Assembly: GCA_001838165.1 (NCBI GenBank)
Contig: KV835902.1
Span: 1-26,887, forward strand
DNA length: 26,887 nt
DNA from: Actinomyces sp. HMSC035G02
Lineage (GTDB): Bacteria; Actinomycetota; Actinomycetes; Actinomycetales; Actinomycetaceae
Direction of reading: 5' to 3'
A program made the translations under genes and the position numbers. The notes under the pieces are model-generated. The model was not told where the DNA came from and did no database searches. It was given only the letters and a program-made list of their open reading frames with translations. Below, one piece after another: positions 7,997 through 15,468 of the stretch. Every line of letters starts with the position of its first letter. Within the stretch, counting starts at the first letter, position 1.

Positions 7997-8062
7997 TGTT
8001 TCAATTCCTCGATATGCGGCCGGTTGCCCGTTTATGACAGCAACGCAGTATTGTTAGGGGCT

Positions 8063-9904
8063 ATGAGTCGTATTCTGTCCGCCGTCGCATGGCCCTACGC
8101 CAACGGCCCCCGTCATATTGGCCACGTTGCGGGATTCGGTGTCCCCTCCGACGTTTTCTCCCGGTACATGCGAATGGCCGGCCACGACGTTCTCATGGTG
8201 TCCGGCACCGATGAACACGGAACCCCCATCCTGGTGGCCGCCGACGGTGCCGGCGTGAGCGCCCGCGAACTCGCAGACCAGAACAACCGCCTCATCGTCG
8301 AGGACCTCGTGGCCCTGGGCCTGTCCTACGACCTCTTCACCCGCACGACCGCCGGCAACCACTACCGCGTCGTCCAGGACATGTTCGCCACCGTGCGCGA
8401 CAACGGCTACATGATCGAGCAGGTCACGCGCGCCGCCATCTCCCCGTCCACCGGCCGCACCCTGCCCGACCGCTACATCGAGGGCACCTGCCCGATCTGT
8501 GGCGCCGAAGGAGCGCGCGGCGACCAGTGCGACAATTGCGGTAACCAGATGGACCCGACCGAGCTCATTAACCCGCACTCGCGCATCAATGGTGAGACCC
8601 CCAAGTTCGTGGAGTCCACCCACTACTTCCTCGACCTGCCCGCCCTGGCTGATGCCCTGTCCGCCTGGCTCGACGATCGCGAGAAGTCCGGCACCTGGCG
8701 CCCCAACGTCATCAAGTTCTCCCAGAACTTCCTCGAGGACATCCGTCCCCGCGCCATGACGCGCGACATCGACTGGGGTATCCCGGTCCCCGGCTGGGAG
8801 GACCAGCCCACCAAGCGCCTCTACGTGTGGTTCGACGCCGTGATCGGTTACCTGAGCGCCTCCATCGAGTGGGCGCGCCGCACCGGCGACCCCGAGGCGT
8901 GGCGCAAGTGGTGGAACGACCCCGAGGCCCTGTCCTACTACTTCATGGGCAAGGACAACATCGTCTTCCACTCCCAGATCTGGCCCGCCGAGATGCTCGC
9001 CTACAACGGTCAGGGGGCGAAGGGCGGTACCCCCGGTGACCTGGGTGTCCTCAACCTGCCCACCGAGGTCGTCTCCTCTGAGTTCCTCACGATGGAGGGC
9101 AAGAAGTTCTCCTCCTCGCACGGCATCGTCATCTACGTGCGCGACTTCCTATCGCGCTACCAGGCCGACGCCCTGCGCTACTTCATCAGCGCGGCGGGCC
9201 CCGAGACCTCGGACTCCGACTTCACGTGGGCCGAGTTTGTGCGTCGCACCAACGGCGAGCTCGTCGCCGGCTGGGGCAACCTGGTTAACCGCACCGCCTC
9301 CATGATCGCCAAGAAGTTCGGCGAGATCCCCGCCCCCGGTGAGCTCGAGGACATCGACCGCGCGCTCCTGGACGCCGTCGAGGCCGGTTTCGAGACCGTC
9401 GGAAACCTGATCCGCCACCACCGCCAGAAGGCGGCGCTGTCCGAGGCCATGCGCCTGGTCGGCGAGGCCAACAAGTACGTGACCGACACCGAGCCCTTCA
9501 AGCTCAAGGCCCCGGAGCAGCAAGAGCGCCTCGCGACGGTTCTGTGGACCCTGGCTCAGGCGGTCACGGACCTCAACCTCATGCTCTCCCCGTTCCTGCC
9601 CCACGCGGCCAACGACATCGACCGTGTCATGGGTGGCACCGGCGAGATCGCGCCCATGCCCTACATCGAGGAGGTTGCCGAGCTCGACCCGCAGGTCCTG
9701 CCTGCCGACTTCGAGGGCCGCGACGGCTACCCGATCATCACGGGTGACTACACGAAGGTTCCGACCTGGGAGCGCCACCCGATCACGGTCGGCACGCCGA
9801 TCGCCAAGCCCACGCCGGTGTTCGTGAAGCTGGACGAGTCCATCGTCGAGGAGGAGCTTGCCCGCTACGCGGACGCTCACCCCGACGATGTGACGGGCGC
9901 CTGA
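8063..9904 (+). CDS. metG: Methionyl-tRNA synthetase
   Basis: A 613-residue class I synthetase that charges tRNA-Met. The Rossmann domain opens with [13 protein letters not shown], where HIGH is residues 18-21. A four-Cys zinc knuckle (Cys143, Cys146, Cys156, Cys159) sits in the connecting domain. The KMSKS loop appears as KFSSS at 348-352, a common MetRS variant. The helical anticodon domain follows (SEFLTMEG to PFLPH). There is no C-terminal tRNA-binding (Trbp111-like) domain, as in many actinobacterial short forms. The ATG at 8063, preceded by AGGGG, gives the conserved N-terminus; a TTG at 8024 would only add unconserved residues. A strong terminator at 9961-9996 ends the unit. Confidence 0.97.
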   Translation: MSRILSAVAWPYANGPRHIGHVAGFGVPSDVFSRYMRMAGHDVLMVSGTDEHGTPILVAADGAGVSARELADQNNRLIVEDLVALGLSYDLFTRTTAGNHYRVVQDMFATVRDNGYMIEQVTRAAISPSTGRTLPDRYIEGTCPICGAEGARGDQCDNCGNQMDPTELINPHSRINGETPKFVESTHYFLDLPALADALSAWLDDREKSGTWRPNVIKFSQNFLEDIRPRAMTRDIDWGIPVPGWEDQPTKRLYVWFDAVIGYLSASIEWARRTGDPEAWRKWWNDPEALSYYFMGKDNIVFHSQIWPAEMLAYNGQGAKGGTPGDLGVLNLPTEVVSSEFLTMEGKKFSSSHGIVIYVRDFLSRYQADALRYFISAAGPETSDSDFTWAEFVRRTNGELVAGWGNLVNRTASMIAKKFGEIPAPGELEDIDRALLDAVEAGFETVGNLIRHHRQKAALSEAMRLVGEANKYVTDTEPFKLKAPEQQERLATVLWTLAQAVTDLNLMLSPFLPHAANDIDRVMGGTGEIAPMPYIEEVAELDPQVLPADFEGRDGYPIITGDYTKVPTWERHPITVGTPIAKPTPVFVKLDESIVEEELARYADAHPDDVTGA

Positions 9905-9960
9905 TCTGTGTTTTTCGTTGACCTGTTGCGTTTTGTGACAGGTGTGACGCACGTTTGACA

Positions 9961-9996
9961 GCGCGCGGGTGGGACGGAAGAGTCCCGCCCGCGCGC
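9961..9996 (+). terminator. metG terminator
   Basis: A 15-bp GC-rich stem with one G-T pair (arms 9961-9975 and 9982-9996, loop GGAAGA), followed by TCGTTCGTT. It lies 57 bp after metG and 30 bp before the GH32 gene, so the GH32 gene needs its own promoter or readthrough. TTGACA at 9955-9960 could be a -35 box, but no convincing -10 follows. A separate ACCTGT (9921-9926) / ACAGGT (9938-9943) inverted repeat lies upstream. Confidence 0.75.
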
Positions 9997-10026
9997 TCGT
10001 TCGTTCCGGGGTGTTACCGTGAGGAC

Positions 10027-11493
10027 ATGGCCGAAGATTTTCTCGCGTCCGCCCTCGCAGCCGAGGCCTCGTCGCGCGCCCCGCAAGATCCCGACTACCC
10101 GCTCTTTCACGTCGCACCCCCGGTGGGCCGACTGAATGACCCGAACGGCCTCATCGAGGTCGGTGGGACGTACCACGCGTTCTTCCAGTACACGCCCGAG
10201 CACCCGCGCCGCCTCGTCTACTGGGGCCACGCCACCTCGCGCGACCTGACCCGCTGGGCCTACCACGCCCCCGCGATCCTGCCCGACACCCACCAGGACG
10301 CCAACGGCGCCTACTCGGGCACGGCCATCGAGGTCGGCGACCATGTCGAGCTGTGGTACACCGGCAACTACAAGGACCCCGAGACGGGGGAGCGCGAGGC
10401 CACCCAGTGCGTCGTCACCACGACCGACATGGTCCACTTCGACAAGCAGGTGCCCCCGATCATCGAACGCCAGCCCGAGGGGTACACAGCTCACTTCCGT
10501 GACCCGCAGGTGTGGCGCGACGCGGACGGCTCCTACCGGATGCTGCTGGGCGTCCAGCGAGAAAACCTCACCGGCGCGGCCCTGCTGTACCGCTCGACCG
10601 ATCTGCGCGCCTGGGAGTGCGAGGGGGAGATGACATTCCCCGACGCCGGCGGTGCCTTCGACGCGTTCGGCTACATGTGGGAGTGCCCGAACCTCGTGCG
10701 CCTCGTCGATGAGGAGACCGGTGAGGCCCACGACGTGTTGATTTTCTGCCCGCAGGGAATTTCACCCGAGCGCGAGGGCTTCGAGAACGTCTTCCCGTGC
10801 GTCGCCATCGTCGGCGAGCTCGTGGGCACCGAGTTCCGGGGCGCGGACGGCTCCTTCGAGGAGCTCGACCGCGGCACCGAGTTCTACGCGCCCCAGATCA
10901 TGGCGCGCTCCGCGTCGTCGGACCCGGGGGCGCCGACCCTCCTCTTCGGGTGGGCGGGCAACGCGGGCGAGGACGACCAGCCCTCGATCGAGACGGGCGG
11001 CTGGGTGCACTGCTTCACCGCCCCGCGCGCCCTGACCCTGCGCGGCGGCCGCGTCATCGCCCGCCCGTACCTGCCGGGCCTGCCCCTCGCACCCGCCACG
11101 CTTGAGGGCGCTCCCGGGGACGAGGCCGGGGCGCGCGTTTTGGAGCTCGCGGGCTCGCGCTCGTGGCGCCTGGCCTTCGACGCCTCCTACGAAGGGCCCC
11201 TGTCCGTGCGCATCGGCGAGGAGTCTGGCCTGTCGGTCACTCTTGAGGAAAGCCGTCTCACCGTCGACCTGACGGATACGCGCTACCCCCACGGTGGCCG
11301 ACGCGTCGTCACCCTGGATGCGGGGGAGGCCTCGCGCGTCGAGATCCTCCATGACCGCTCCATCACCGAGATCTACCTGGGCGACGGCTCGCGCGTCTTC
11401 ACGACCCGCAGCTTCCTGAACGGTGAGGGTGCAGGAGTGACGCTCGTGGGCGCCGCCTCCGTGACGAACGTGAGCGCGGCGCGCGCCGACTGA
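10027..11493 (+). CDS. scrB: GH32 sucrose-6-phosphate hydrolase / beta-fructofuranosidase
   Basis: A 488-residue glycoside hydrolase family 32 enzyme that splits sucrose-6-phosphate (or sucrose) into glucose-6-phosphate and fructose. The three catalytic motifs are present: NDPNG with nucleophile Asp38, FRDP with transition-state Asp159, and ECP with acid/base Glu219. The five-blade propeller is followed by the usual C-terminal beta-sandwich from about residue 330. There is no signal peptide, so it acts inside the cell, which suits a phosphorylated substrate delivered by the PTS permease encoded next door. The ATG at 10027 follows GTGAGGAC. A perfect terminator follows the gene, so it is transcribed apart from the permease. 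Activity on short fructans cannot be excluded. Confidence 0.9.
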   Translation: MAEDFLASALAAEASSRAPQDPDYPLFHVAPPVGRLNDPNGLIEVGGTYHAFFQYTPEHPRRLVYWGHATSRDLTRWAYHAPAILPDTHQDANGAYSGTAIEVGDHVELWYTGNYKDPETGEREATQCVVTTTDMVHFDKQVPPIIERQPEGYTAHFRDPQVWRDADGSYRMLLGVQRENLTGAALLYRSTDLRAWECEGEMTFPDAGGAFDAFGYMWECPNLVRLVDEETGEAHDVLIFCPQGISPEREGFENVFPCVAIVGELVGTEFRGADGSFEELDRGTEFYAPQIMARSASSDPGAPTLLFGWAGNAGEDDQPSIETGGWVHCFTAPRALTLRGGRVIARPYLPGLPLAPATLEGAPGDEAGARVLELAGSRSWRLAFDASYEGPLSVRIGEESGLSVTLEESRLTVDLTDTRYPHGGRRVVTLDAGEASRVEILHDRSITEIYLGDGSRVFTTRSFLNGEGAGVTLVGAASVTNVSAARAD

Positions 11494-11502
11494 GAACCGG
11501 CG

Positions 11503-11541
11503 GACGAGGTCGTGGCTGCTCACAGTGGCCACGACCTCGTC
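11503..11541 (+). terminator. Terminator after the GH32 gene
   Basis: A perfect 14-bp stem GACGAGGTCGTGGC / GCCACGACCTCGTC with an 11-base loop, starting 9 bp after the stop codon and followed by ATATGTGTTT. Confidence 0.85.
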
Positions 11542-11620
11542 ATATGTGTTTGGTCTCTCATGCTCTGACCTGAGACGATGTATGACGCGCCTTGCGTTGA
11601 GGACTCTGTCACCCGTAGTA

Positions 11621-11638
11621 TGTCAATCGATTGCTACA
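11621..11638. promoter_or_regulatory. LacI-family operator upstream of the PTS permease
   Basis: The sequence TGTCAATCGATTGCTACA has a perfect 10-bp palindromic core CAATCGATTG (11624-11633). Its central CG step and AT-rich half-sites are typical of LacI/ScrR-type repressors. It lies 70-80 bp before the permease start and overlaps a plausible -10 (TATGTC, 11619-11624, with TTGAGG at 11597-11602). The LacI-family gene at 13889-14914 is the natural candidate to bind it. I saw no second copy of the core in the window. Confidence 0.65.
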
Positions 11639-11703
11639 CACCGCCCAGCGCGGCGTAACAATGGCGTTGCGCGTGGGGTTTTGAGAAAGGAATGTGGTCG
11701 GCA

Positions 11704-13740
11704 ATGGATCACGCCAAGGTGGCAGGAGAGGTCGTCGAAGCAGTCGGCGGCGCATCCAACATCAGCGCAGCAGCGCACTGCGCAACCCGTCTCCGCCTGG
11801 TGATCGCGGACGAGTCCAAGATCAACCAGCAGGCCCTCGATGACAACGAAGATCTGAAGGGTACATTCGCCGCCGGCGGCATGTTCCAGATCATCGTCGG
11901 TCCCGGCGACGTCGACCAGGTCTACGCCAACATGGTCGCGAACCATGGCGTGCGTGAGGTCTCCAAGGACGAGGCCAAGGAAGAAGCGGAGGCCGGTGGC
12001 AACATCTTCTCCCGCTTCGTCAAGATGATCGCGGACATCTTCGTCCCGGTCCTCCCGGCACTGATCGCCGGTGGTCTCCTCATGGCCCTCCACTCGGTCC
12101 TGACGGCCCAGGGCCTCTTCGGCGAGAAGTCCGTCATCGAGATGTACCCGGCGATGACCGACTACGACGCGCTCATCAACCTCGTCTCCTCTGCGGCCTT
12201 CGCGTTCCTGCCCGTGCTCGTCGGCTTCTCCGCTGCGAAGCGCTTCGGCGGTAACACTTACCTGGGTGCCGCGATGGGCGCAGCCATGGTCTCCCCGTCG
12301 CTGCTGTCCGCCTACTCCATGACGGACGCGGCGGCCGCCGCCAAGTTCTGGGCATACACGGACCAGTCCTCCGTGTGGAACCTCTTCGGCCTCGAGGTCA
12401 CCAAGGTCGGCTACCAGGCGATGGTCATCCCCACCCTGGTCGTCACCTGGATCATGTGCCTCATCGAGAAGAACCTGCACAAGGTCCTCAAGGGCACCGC
12501 GGACTTCCTGCTGACCCCGCTCATCACCCTGCTGATCACCGGCTTCCTGGCCTTCGTCGTTGTCGGCCCCGTCACCCGCGAGCTCTCCAACTACCTGACC
12601 TACGGCATTAACTGGGCGTACACGACGCTCGGTGTCTTCGGCGGCCTGATCTTCGGCTTCTTCTACAGCGCCATCGTCGTCACCGGCCTGCACCAGTCCT
12701 TCCCCGCCATCGAGATCCCGCTGCTTCCCTCCAACGGTGGCGCGGGCGACTTCATCTTCCCGATTGCCTCCATGGCGAACGTCGCGCAGGGCGCGGCTGC
12801 CCTGGCCGTCTTCTTCAAGACCCGCGACGCCAAGCTCAAGGGTCTGGCCGGCGCCGGTGGCGTCTCCGCAGTCTTCGGAATCACCGAGCCCGCCATCTTC
12901 GGCGTCAACCTGCGCCTGCGCTGGCCCTTCTACTGCGCCATGGTCGCGTCCGCCATCGGCTCCGCGGGCGTTGCCCTGCTGGACGTGCGCGGTCAGGCCC
13001 TCGGTGCCGCCGGCTTCGTCGGCTTCGTGTCGATCATCCCCAAGTCGATCCCCGCCTACCTGGCCCTCGAGGTCCTCGTCTTCGTTATCTCCTTCGGCCT
13101 CACCTTCGGCTACGCCATGACGCGTGGCAAGGCCGACATGGAGGGCCGCGCGCCCGCCGCCAAGGCTGCCGCTCCCGTGGCCGCCGCCGTGGCGACCCCC
13201 GCCGCTGCTCCCGCCGCCGCTCCTGCCGCCGCTCCCGCGGCCGCCCCGGCCCCGTCCTTCTCTGACGAGGCCAAGGCTGACCTCTCCGTCGCCTCGCCCC
13301 TCGCGGGCACCGTGGTTCCGCTCGAGCAGGTTAAGGACGAGTCCTTCGCCAAGGGCATGCTCGGCCCCGGCATCGGCATCGAGCCCGCCGACGGCCTCGT
13401 CGTCGCCCCCTTCGATGGCACCGTGACCGTCGCCTTCCCGACCGGCCACGCCTACGGCCTCAAGTCCGCCTCCGGCGTCCAGGTCCTCATCCACGTCGGC
13501 ATGGACACCGTCAAGCTTGATGGCAAGGGCTTCACGCCCCGCGTCGCCAAGGGCGACGTCGTGCGCCGCGGCGACGTGCTCGCCGAGGTCGACCTCGATG
13601 TGATCCGAGAGGCCGGCTACGAGACCATCACGCCCGTCGTCGTGACGAACAAGAAGAAGTTCGGTGCCGTCACCCCGGTCGCGAGCGGTCAGATCCAGCG
13701 CGGCGACGCGCTGCTCGACGTGGCCCCCAAGGAAGCCTGA
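11704..13740 (+). CDS. PTS permease EIIBCA, glucose/sucrose superfamily (likely sucrose)
   Basis: A 678-residue one-chain PTS transporter that imports and phosphorylates a sugar. Order B-C-A: EIIB at about 1-80 with phospho-Cys26 (AAHCATRLRLV), EIIC at about 100-460 with about ten membrane segments and the family motif GITEPAIFGVNL, then a linker of repeated Ala-Ala-Ala-Pro, and a glucose-type EIIA at about 520-678 with phospho-His597 (LIHVGMDTV) and the partner His in GHAYGLKS. The neighbours (intracellular GH32 hydrolase, LacI repressor, ptsHI) favour sucrose; beta-glucosides or trehalose are alternatives in this family. The start is uncertain: an ATG at 11692 is in frame four codons earlier, and AGGA at 11688-11691 is too close to the first and rather far from the second. 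Confidence 0.9.
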   Translation: MDHAKVAGEVVEAVGGASNISAAAHCATRLRLVIADESKINQQALDDNEDLKGTFAAGGMFQIIVGPGDVDQVYANMVANHGVREVSKDEAKEEAEAGGNIFSRFVKMIADIFVPVLPALIAGGLLMALHSVLTAQGLFGEKSVIEMYPAMTDYDALINLVSSAAFAFLPVLVGFSAAKRFGGNTYLGAAMGAAMVSPSLLSAYSMTDAAAAAKFWAYTDQSSVWNLFGLEVTKVGYQAMVIPTLVVTWIMCLIEKNLHKVLKGTADFLLTPLITLLITGFLAFVVVGPVTRELSNYLTYGINWAYTTLGVFGGLIFGFFYSAIVVTGLHQSFPAIEIPLLPSNGGAGDFIFPIASMANVAQGAAALAVFFKTRDAKLKGLAGAGGVSAVFGITEPAIFGVNLRLRWPFYCAMVASAIGSAGVALLDVRGQALGAAGFVGFVSIIPKSIPAYLALEVLVFVISFGLTFGYAMTRGKADMEGRAPAAKAAAPVAAAVATPAAAPAAAPAAAPAAAPAPSFSDEAKADLSVASPLAGTVVPLEQVKDESFAKGMLGPGIGIEPADGLVVAPFDGTVTVAFPTGHAYGLKSASGVQVLIHVGMDTVKLDGKGFTPRVAKGDVVRRGDVLAEVDLDVIREAGYETITPVVVTNKKKFGAVTPVASGQIQRGDALLDVAPKEA

Positions 13741-13767
13741 GCTTCCCGGGAGCCAGCCTCGACATAG

Positions 13768-13808
13768 CGGGTGGGCGGCATCAGCGAAGTGCTGGTGCCG
13801 CCCACCCG
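13768..13808. terminator. Terminator between the PTS permease and LacI genes
   Basis: An 18-bp stem with one G-T pair (arms 13768-13785 and 13791-13808, loop GAAGT), followed by TCTGTCGT. It lies between convergent genes and may serve both. A second short hairpin GCCCC / GGGGC lies nearby, closer to the LacI stop. Confidence 0.85.
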
Positions 13809-13888
13809 TCTGTCGTGCCGGTGGTATCGGGCGCCCCAATAACCCGGGGCAGCGGTAAACGGTGACAGCCTCGCGGCGCGTGACGCGC

Positions 13889-14914
13889 TCAGGCGTTGAT
13901 CGAACGCCCCGGAATCAGCGTGCCCGAGAACTCAACCGTCTGAGCGGGGGGTGCCCCGGCCTCGTCGGACGAGGAACGCGGAGCCTTGCCCTCGATCTGG
14001 TCGAGGAGAATCGACACCGCAGCCCGGGCGATGTCCTCGATGGGCTGGCAGATCGTCGCCAAGTGGGGGAGGGCGCGGCGCATCGTCTCCGTGCCGTCAA
14101 AACCGATGATGGACAGGTCAGCGGGGACCGTCAGATTGCGCGTGCGCGCCCACTCAAGGACCTCGGCGGCCGCCAGATCATCGGTCGCGAAAACACCGTC
14201 GACGGGAGCGGTAGCGCGAGCCTCGTCCAGGGCGTCGCGCACCATCGCGAAACGCTGCGGCGTCGGCGTATCGAAGGGCACGGTGACCACGCGCGGGGTC
14301 AGGCCCGCCCGCTCGACCTCGGCGCGGTAACCGGCCTCACGCAGATTGCGCGGGCCCGAACGGGACGTGAGCAGCAGGGGGTGGTGGCACCCGCCCTCGA
14401 TGAGCGCGCGCGTCGCCATGGCACCCGCCTCCTCGTTCGCGCAGCGCACGTTCGGGATGGACGGGCTCAGCTCGCGGTCGATCGTCACCAGGGGCATGCG
14501 GATCGTGTCGTACTCACCCAGGCCCTCGTTGTGGGCGCCCGAAATGATGCCGTCCACGCGGTTTCCGACGAGCAGCGACAGGTACTCGCGCTCGCGGTCC
14601 GCGCGGCCCATGGAATTACAGATGAGGATTCGGTAACCGGCGTCGGCGAGGGCGTTTTCGACCTCGACGGCCAGCTCGCCGAAGAAGGGGAGGGAGACCG
14701 CGGGAACGATGAGGCCGACCGTCTGCGTGCGCTTGCCATGCAGGGCGCGAGCCAGCGAGTTTGGGCGGTAGCCGAGCGTCTCGATCGCGTCGGCAACGTT
14801 CTTCTTTGTCTTCTCCGACAGGTACCCGCGGTTGTTGAGAACGCGCGACACGGTCGTCAGGCTCACTCCGGCCAGCTCGGCGACGTCGGCCAGCGTGGGT
14901 TCGCGGGAACTCAT
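13889..14914 (-). CDS. LacI-family transcriptional repressor, likely of sucrose use
   Basis: A 341-residue repressor. The N-terminal helix-turn-helix is TLADVAELAGVSLTTVSRVLNN at about residues 7-28, followed by the hinge-helix segment SLARALHGKRTQTVGLIVP that fits the DNA minor groove. The periplasmic-binding-protein-like sugar domain follows (FFGELAVEVENALADAGYRILIC). AAGGAAAC lies just before the ATG, a good ribosome site. Located between the PTS permease and ptsHI, it probably controls the CAATCGATTG site upstream of the permease. The effector is inferred to be a sucrose-derived sugar (phosphate), not shown. A candidate -10 (TACACT, minus strand, 14948-14953) lies 34 bp upstream. Confidence 0.9.
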   Translation of the reverse strand: MSSREPTLADVAELAGVSLTTVSRVLNNRGYLSEKTKKNVADAIETLGYRPNSLARALHGKRTQTVGLIVPAVSLPFFGELAVEVENALADAGYRILICNSMGRADREREYLSLLVGNRVDGIISGAHNEGLGEYDTIRMPLVTIDRELSPSIPNVRCANEEAGAMATRALIEGGCHHPLLLTSRSGPRNLREAGYRAEVERAGLTPRVVTVPFDTPTPQRFAMVRDALDEARATAPVDGVFATDDLAAAEVLEWARTRNLTVPADLSIIGFDGTETMRRALPHLATICQPIEDIARAAVSILLDQIEGKAPRSSSDEAGAPPAQTVEFSGTLIPGRSINA

Positions 14915-15004
14915 GCGCGTTTCCTTTCCTTCCCTCGGTATTTCTCTAGTGTAATTGGTGAGGCGGAGGGGAGTCTCGCGTCACGTCGGCGAGGCCGGAG
15001 CTGG

Positions 15005-15016
15005 CACTGCGCAGTG
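15005..15016. promoter_or_regulatory. Perfect palindrome in the lacI-ptsH intergenic region
   Basis: CACTGCGCAGTG is a 12-bp perfect palindrome, 29 bp before a candidate ptsH -35 box. It may be a protein-binding site. No regulator is assigned. Confidence 0.3.
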
Positions 15017-15044
15017 GCATCGTCTCGGTTAGCGGACGAGTCCG

Positions 15045-15094
15045 TTGTTGCATGGTTTTTCGGCATTTATGAGGGTGATGTATCCCATGTCACC
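15045..15094 (+). promoter_or_regulatory. Candidate ptsH promoter with operator-like inverted repeats
   Basis: TTGTTG (15045-15050) and TATGAG (15068-15073) are 17 bp apart. At once after the -10 lies GGTGA...TCACC (15074-15094), and further on TATCGGG (15103-15109) pairs with CCCGATA (15129-15135). The leader to the ATG is then about 115 bases, long enough for control by protein or RNA structure. The boxes are weak, so this is tentative. Confidence 0.4.
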
Positions 15095-15197
15095 GTCCGT
15101 GATATCGGGTTTTGCGTGGGTATCTCAGCCCGATACCATGGGCCGTACGGGCACCTGTGTCTCACGATGGACATACCCGCATTTGAAAGGAACGACC

Positions 15198-15464
15198 ATG
15201 ATTTCCCGCACCGTTGCAATTGGTTCCTCCGTTGGCCTCCACGCACGTCCCGCTTCCGTCCTCGCCGAGGCCGTTGATGACTCCGGCGTCGAGGTCACCA
15301 TCGCTTTCGATGGCGAGGAGGCCGACGCCGCGTCGCTCCTCGAAATCATGACCCTGGGTGCCAAGCACGGCGACGTCGTCACCCTGTCCACCGAGGATGA
15401 TTCCGCGGGCGCGGTCCTCGACTCGCTCGTCGAGCTGCTCTCGCGCGACCTCGACCAGGAGTGA
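15198..15464 (+). CDS. ptsH: Phosphocarrier protein HPr
   Basis: An 88-residue phosphocarrier that takes phosphate from EI and gives it to the EIIA domain of sugar permeases. The active site is GLHARPAS with phospho-His15. A Ser lies at position 46 (DAASLLEIM), the site that HPr kinase modifies in Firmicutes. That kinase is generally missing from actinobacteria, so regulation at Ser46 should not be assumed. The ATG at 15198 has GAAAGGAA upstream and gives the exact family length; longer frames extend into the leader. It is followed by ptsI after 4 bases. Confidence 0.95.
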   Translation: MISRTVAIGSSVGLHARPASVLAEAVDDSGVEVTIAFDGEEADAASLLEIMTLGAKHGDVVTLSTEDDSAGAVLDSLVELLSRDLDQE

Positions 15465-15468
15465 GCTG

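Noticed and set aside
8024..8062. Upstream TTG start for metG
   Set aside because: It adds residues not found in the family and crosses the likely promoter; the ATG at 8063 has a better ribosome site.
11623..13839. A 738-codon minus-strand frame opposite the PTS permease, rich in Gly, Asp and His
   Set aside because: The composition is that of a codon-position shadow, with no domain; the plus-strand permease is certain.
13862..15277. A 471-codon plus-strand frame opposite the LacI gene
   Set aside because: The Arg/Gly/His-rich translation has no family features, while the minus strand encodes an intact LacI repressor.
15198..15464. HPr regulation by Ser46 phosphorylation
   Set aside because: Ser46 is present, but no HPr kinase is seen here and the enzyme is generally missing in actinobacteria.
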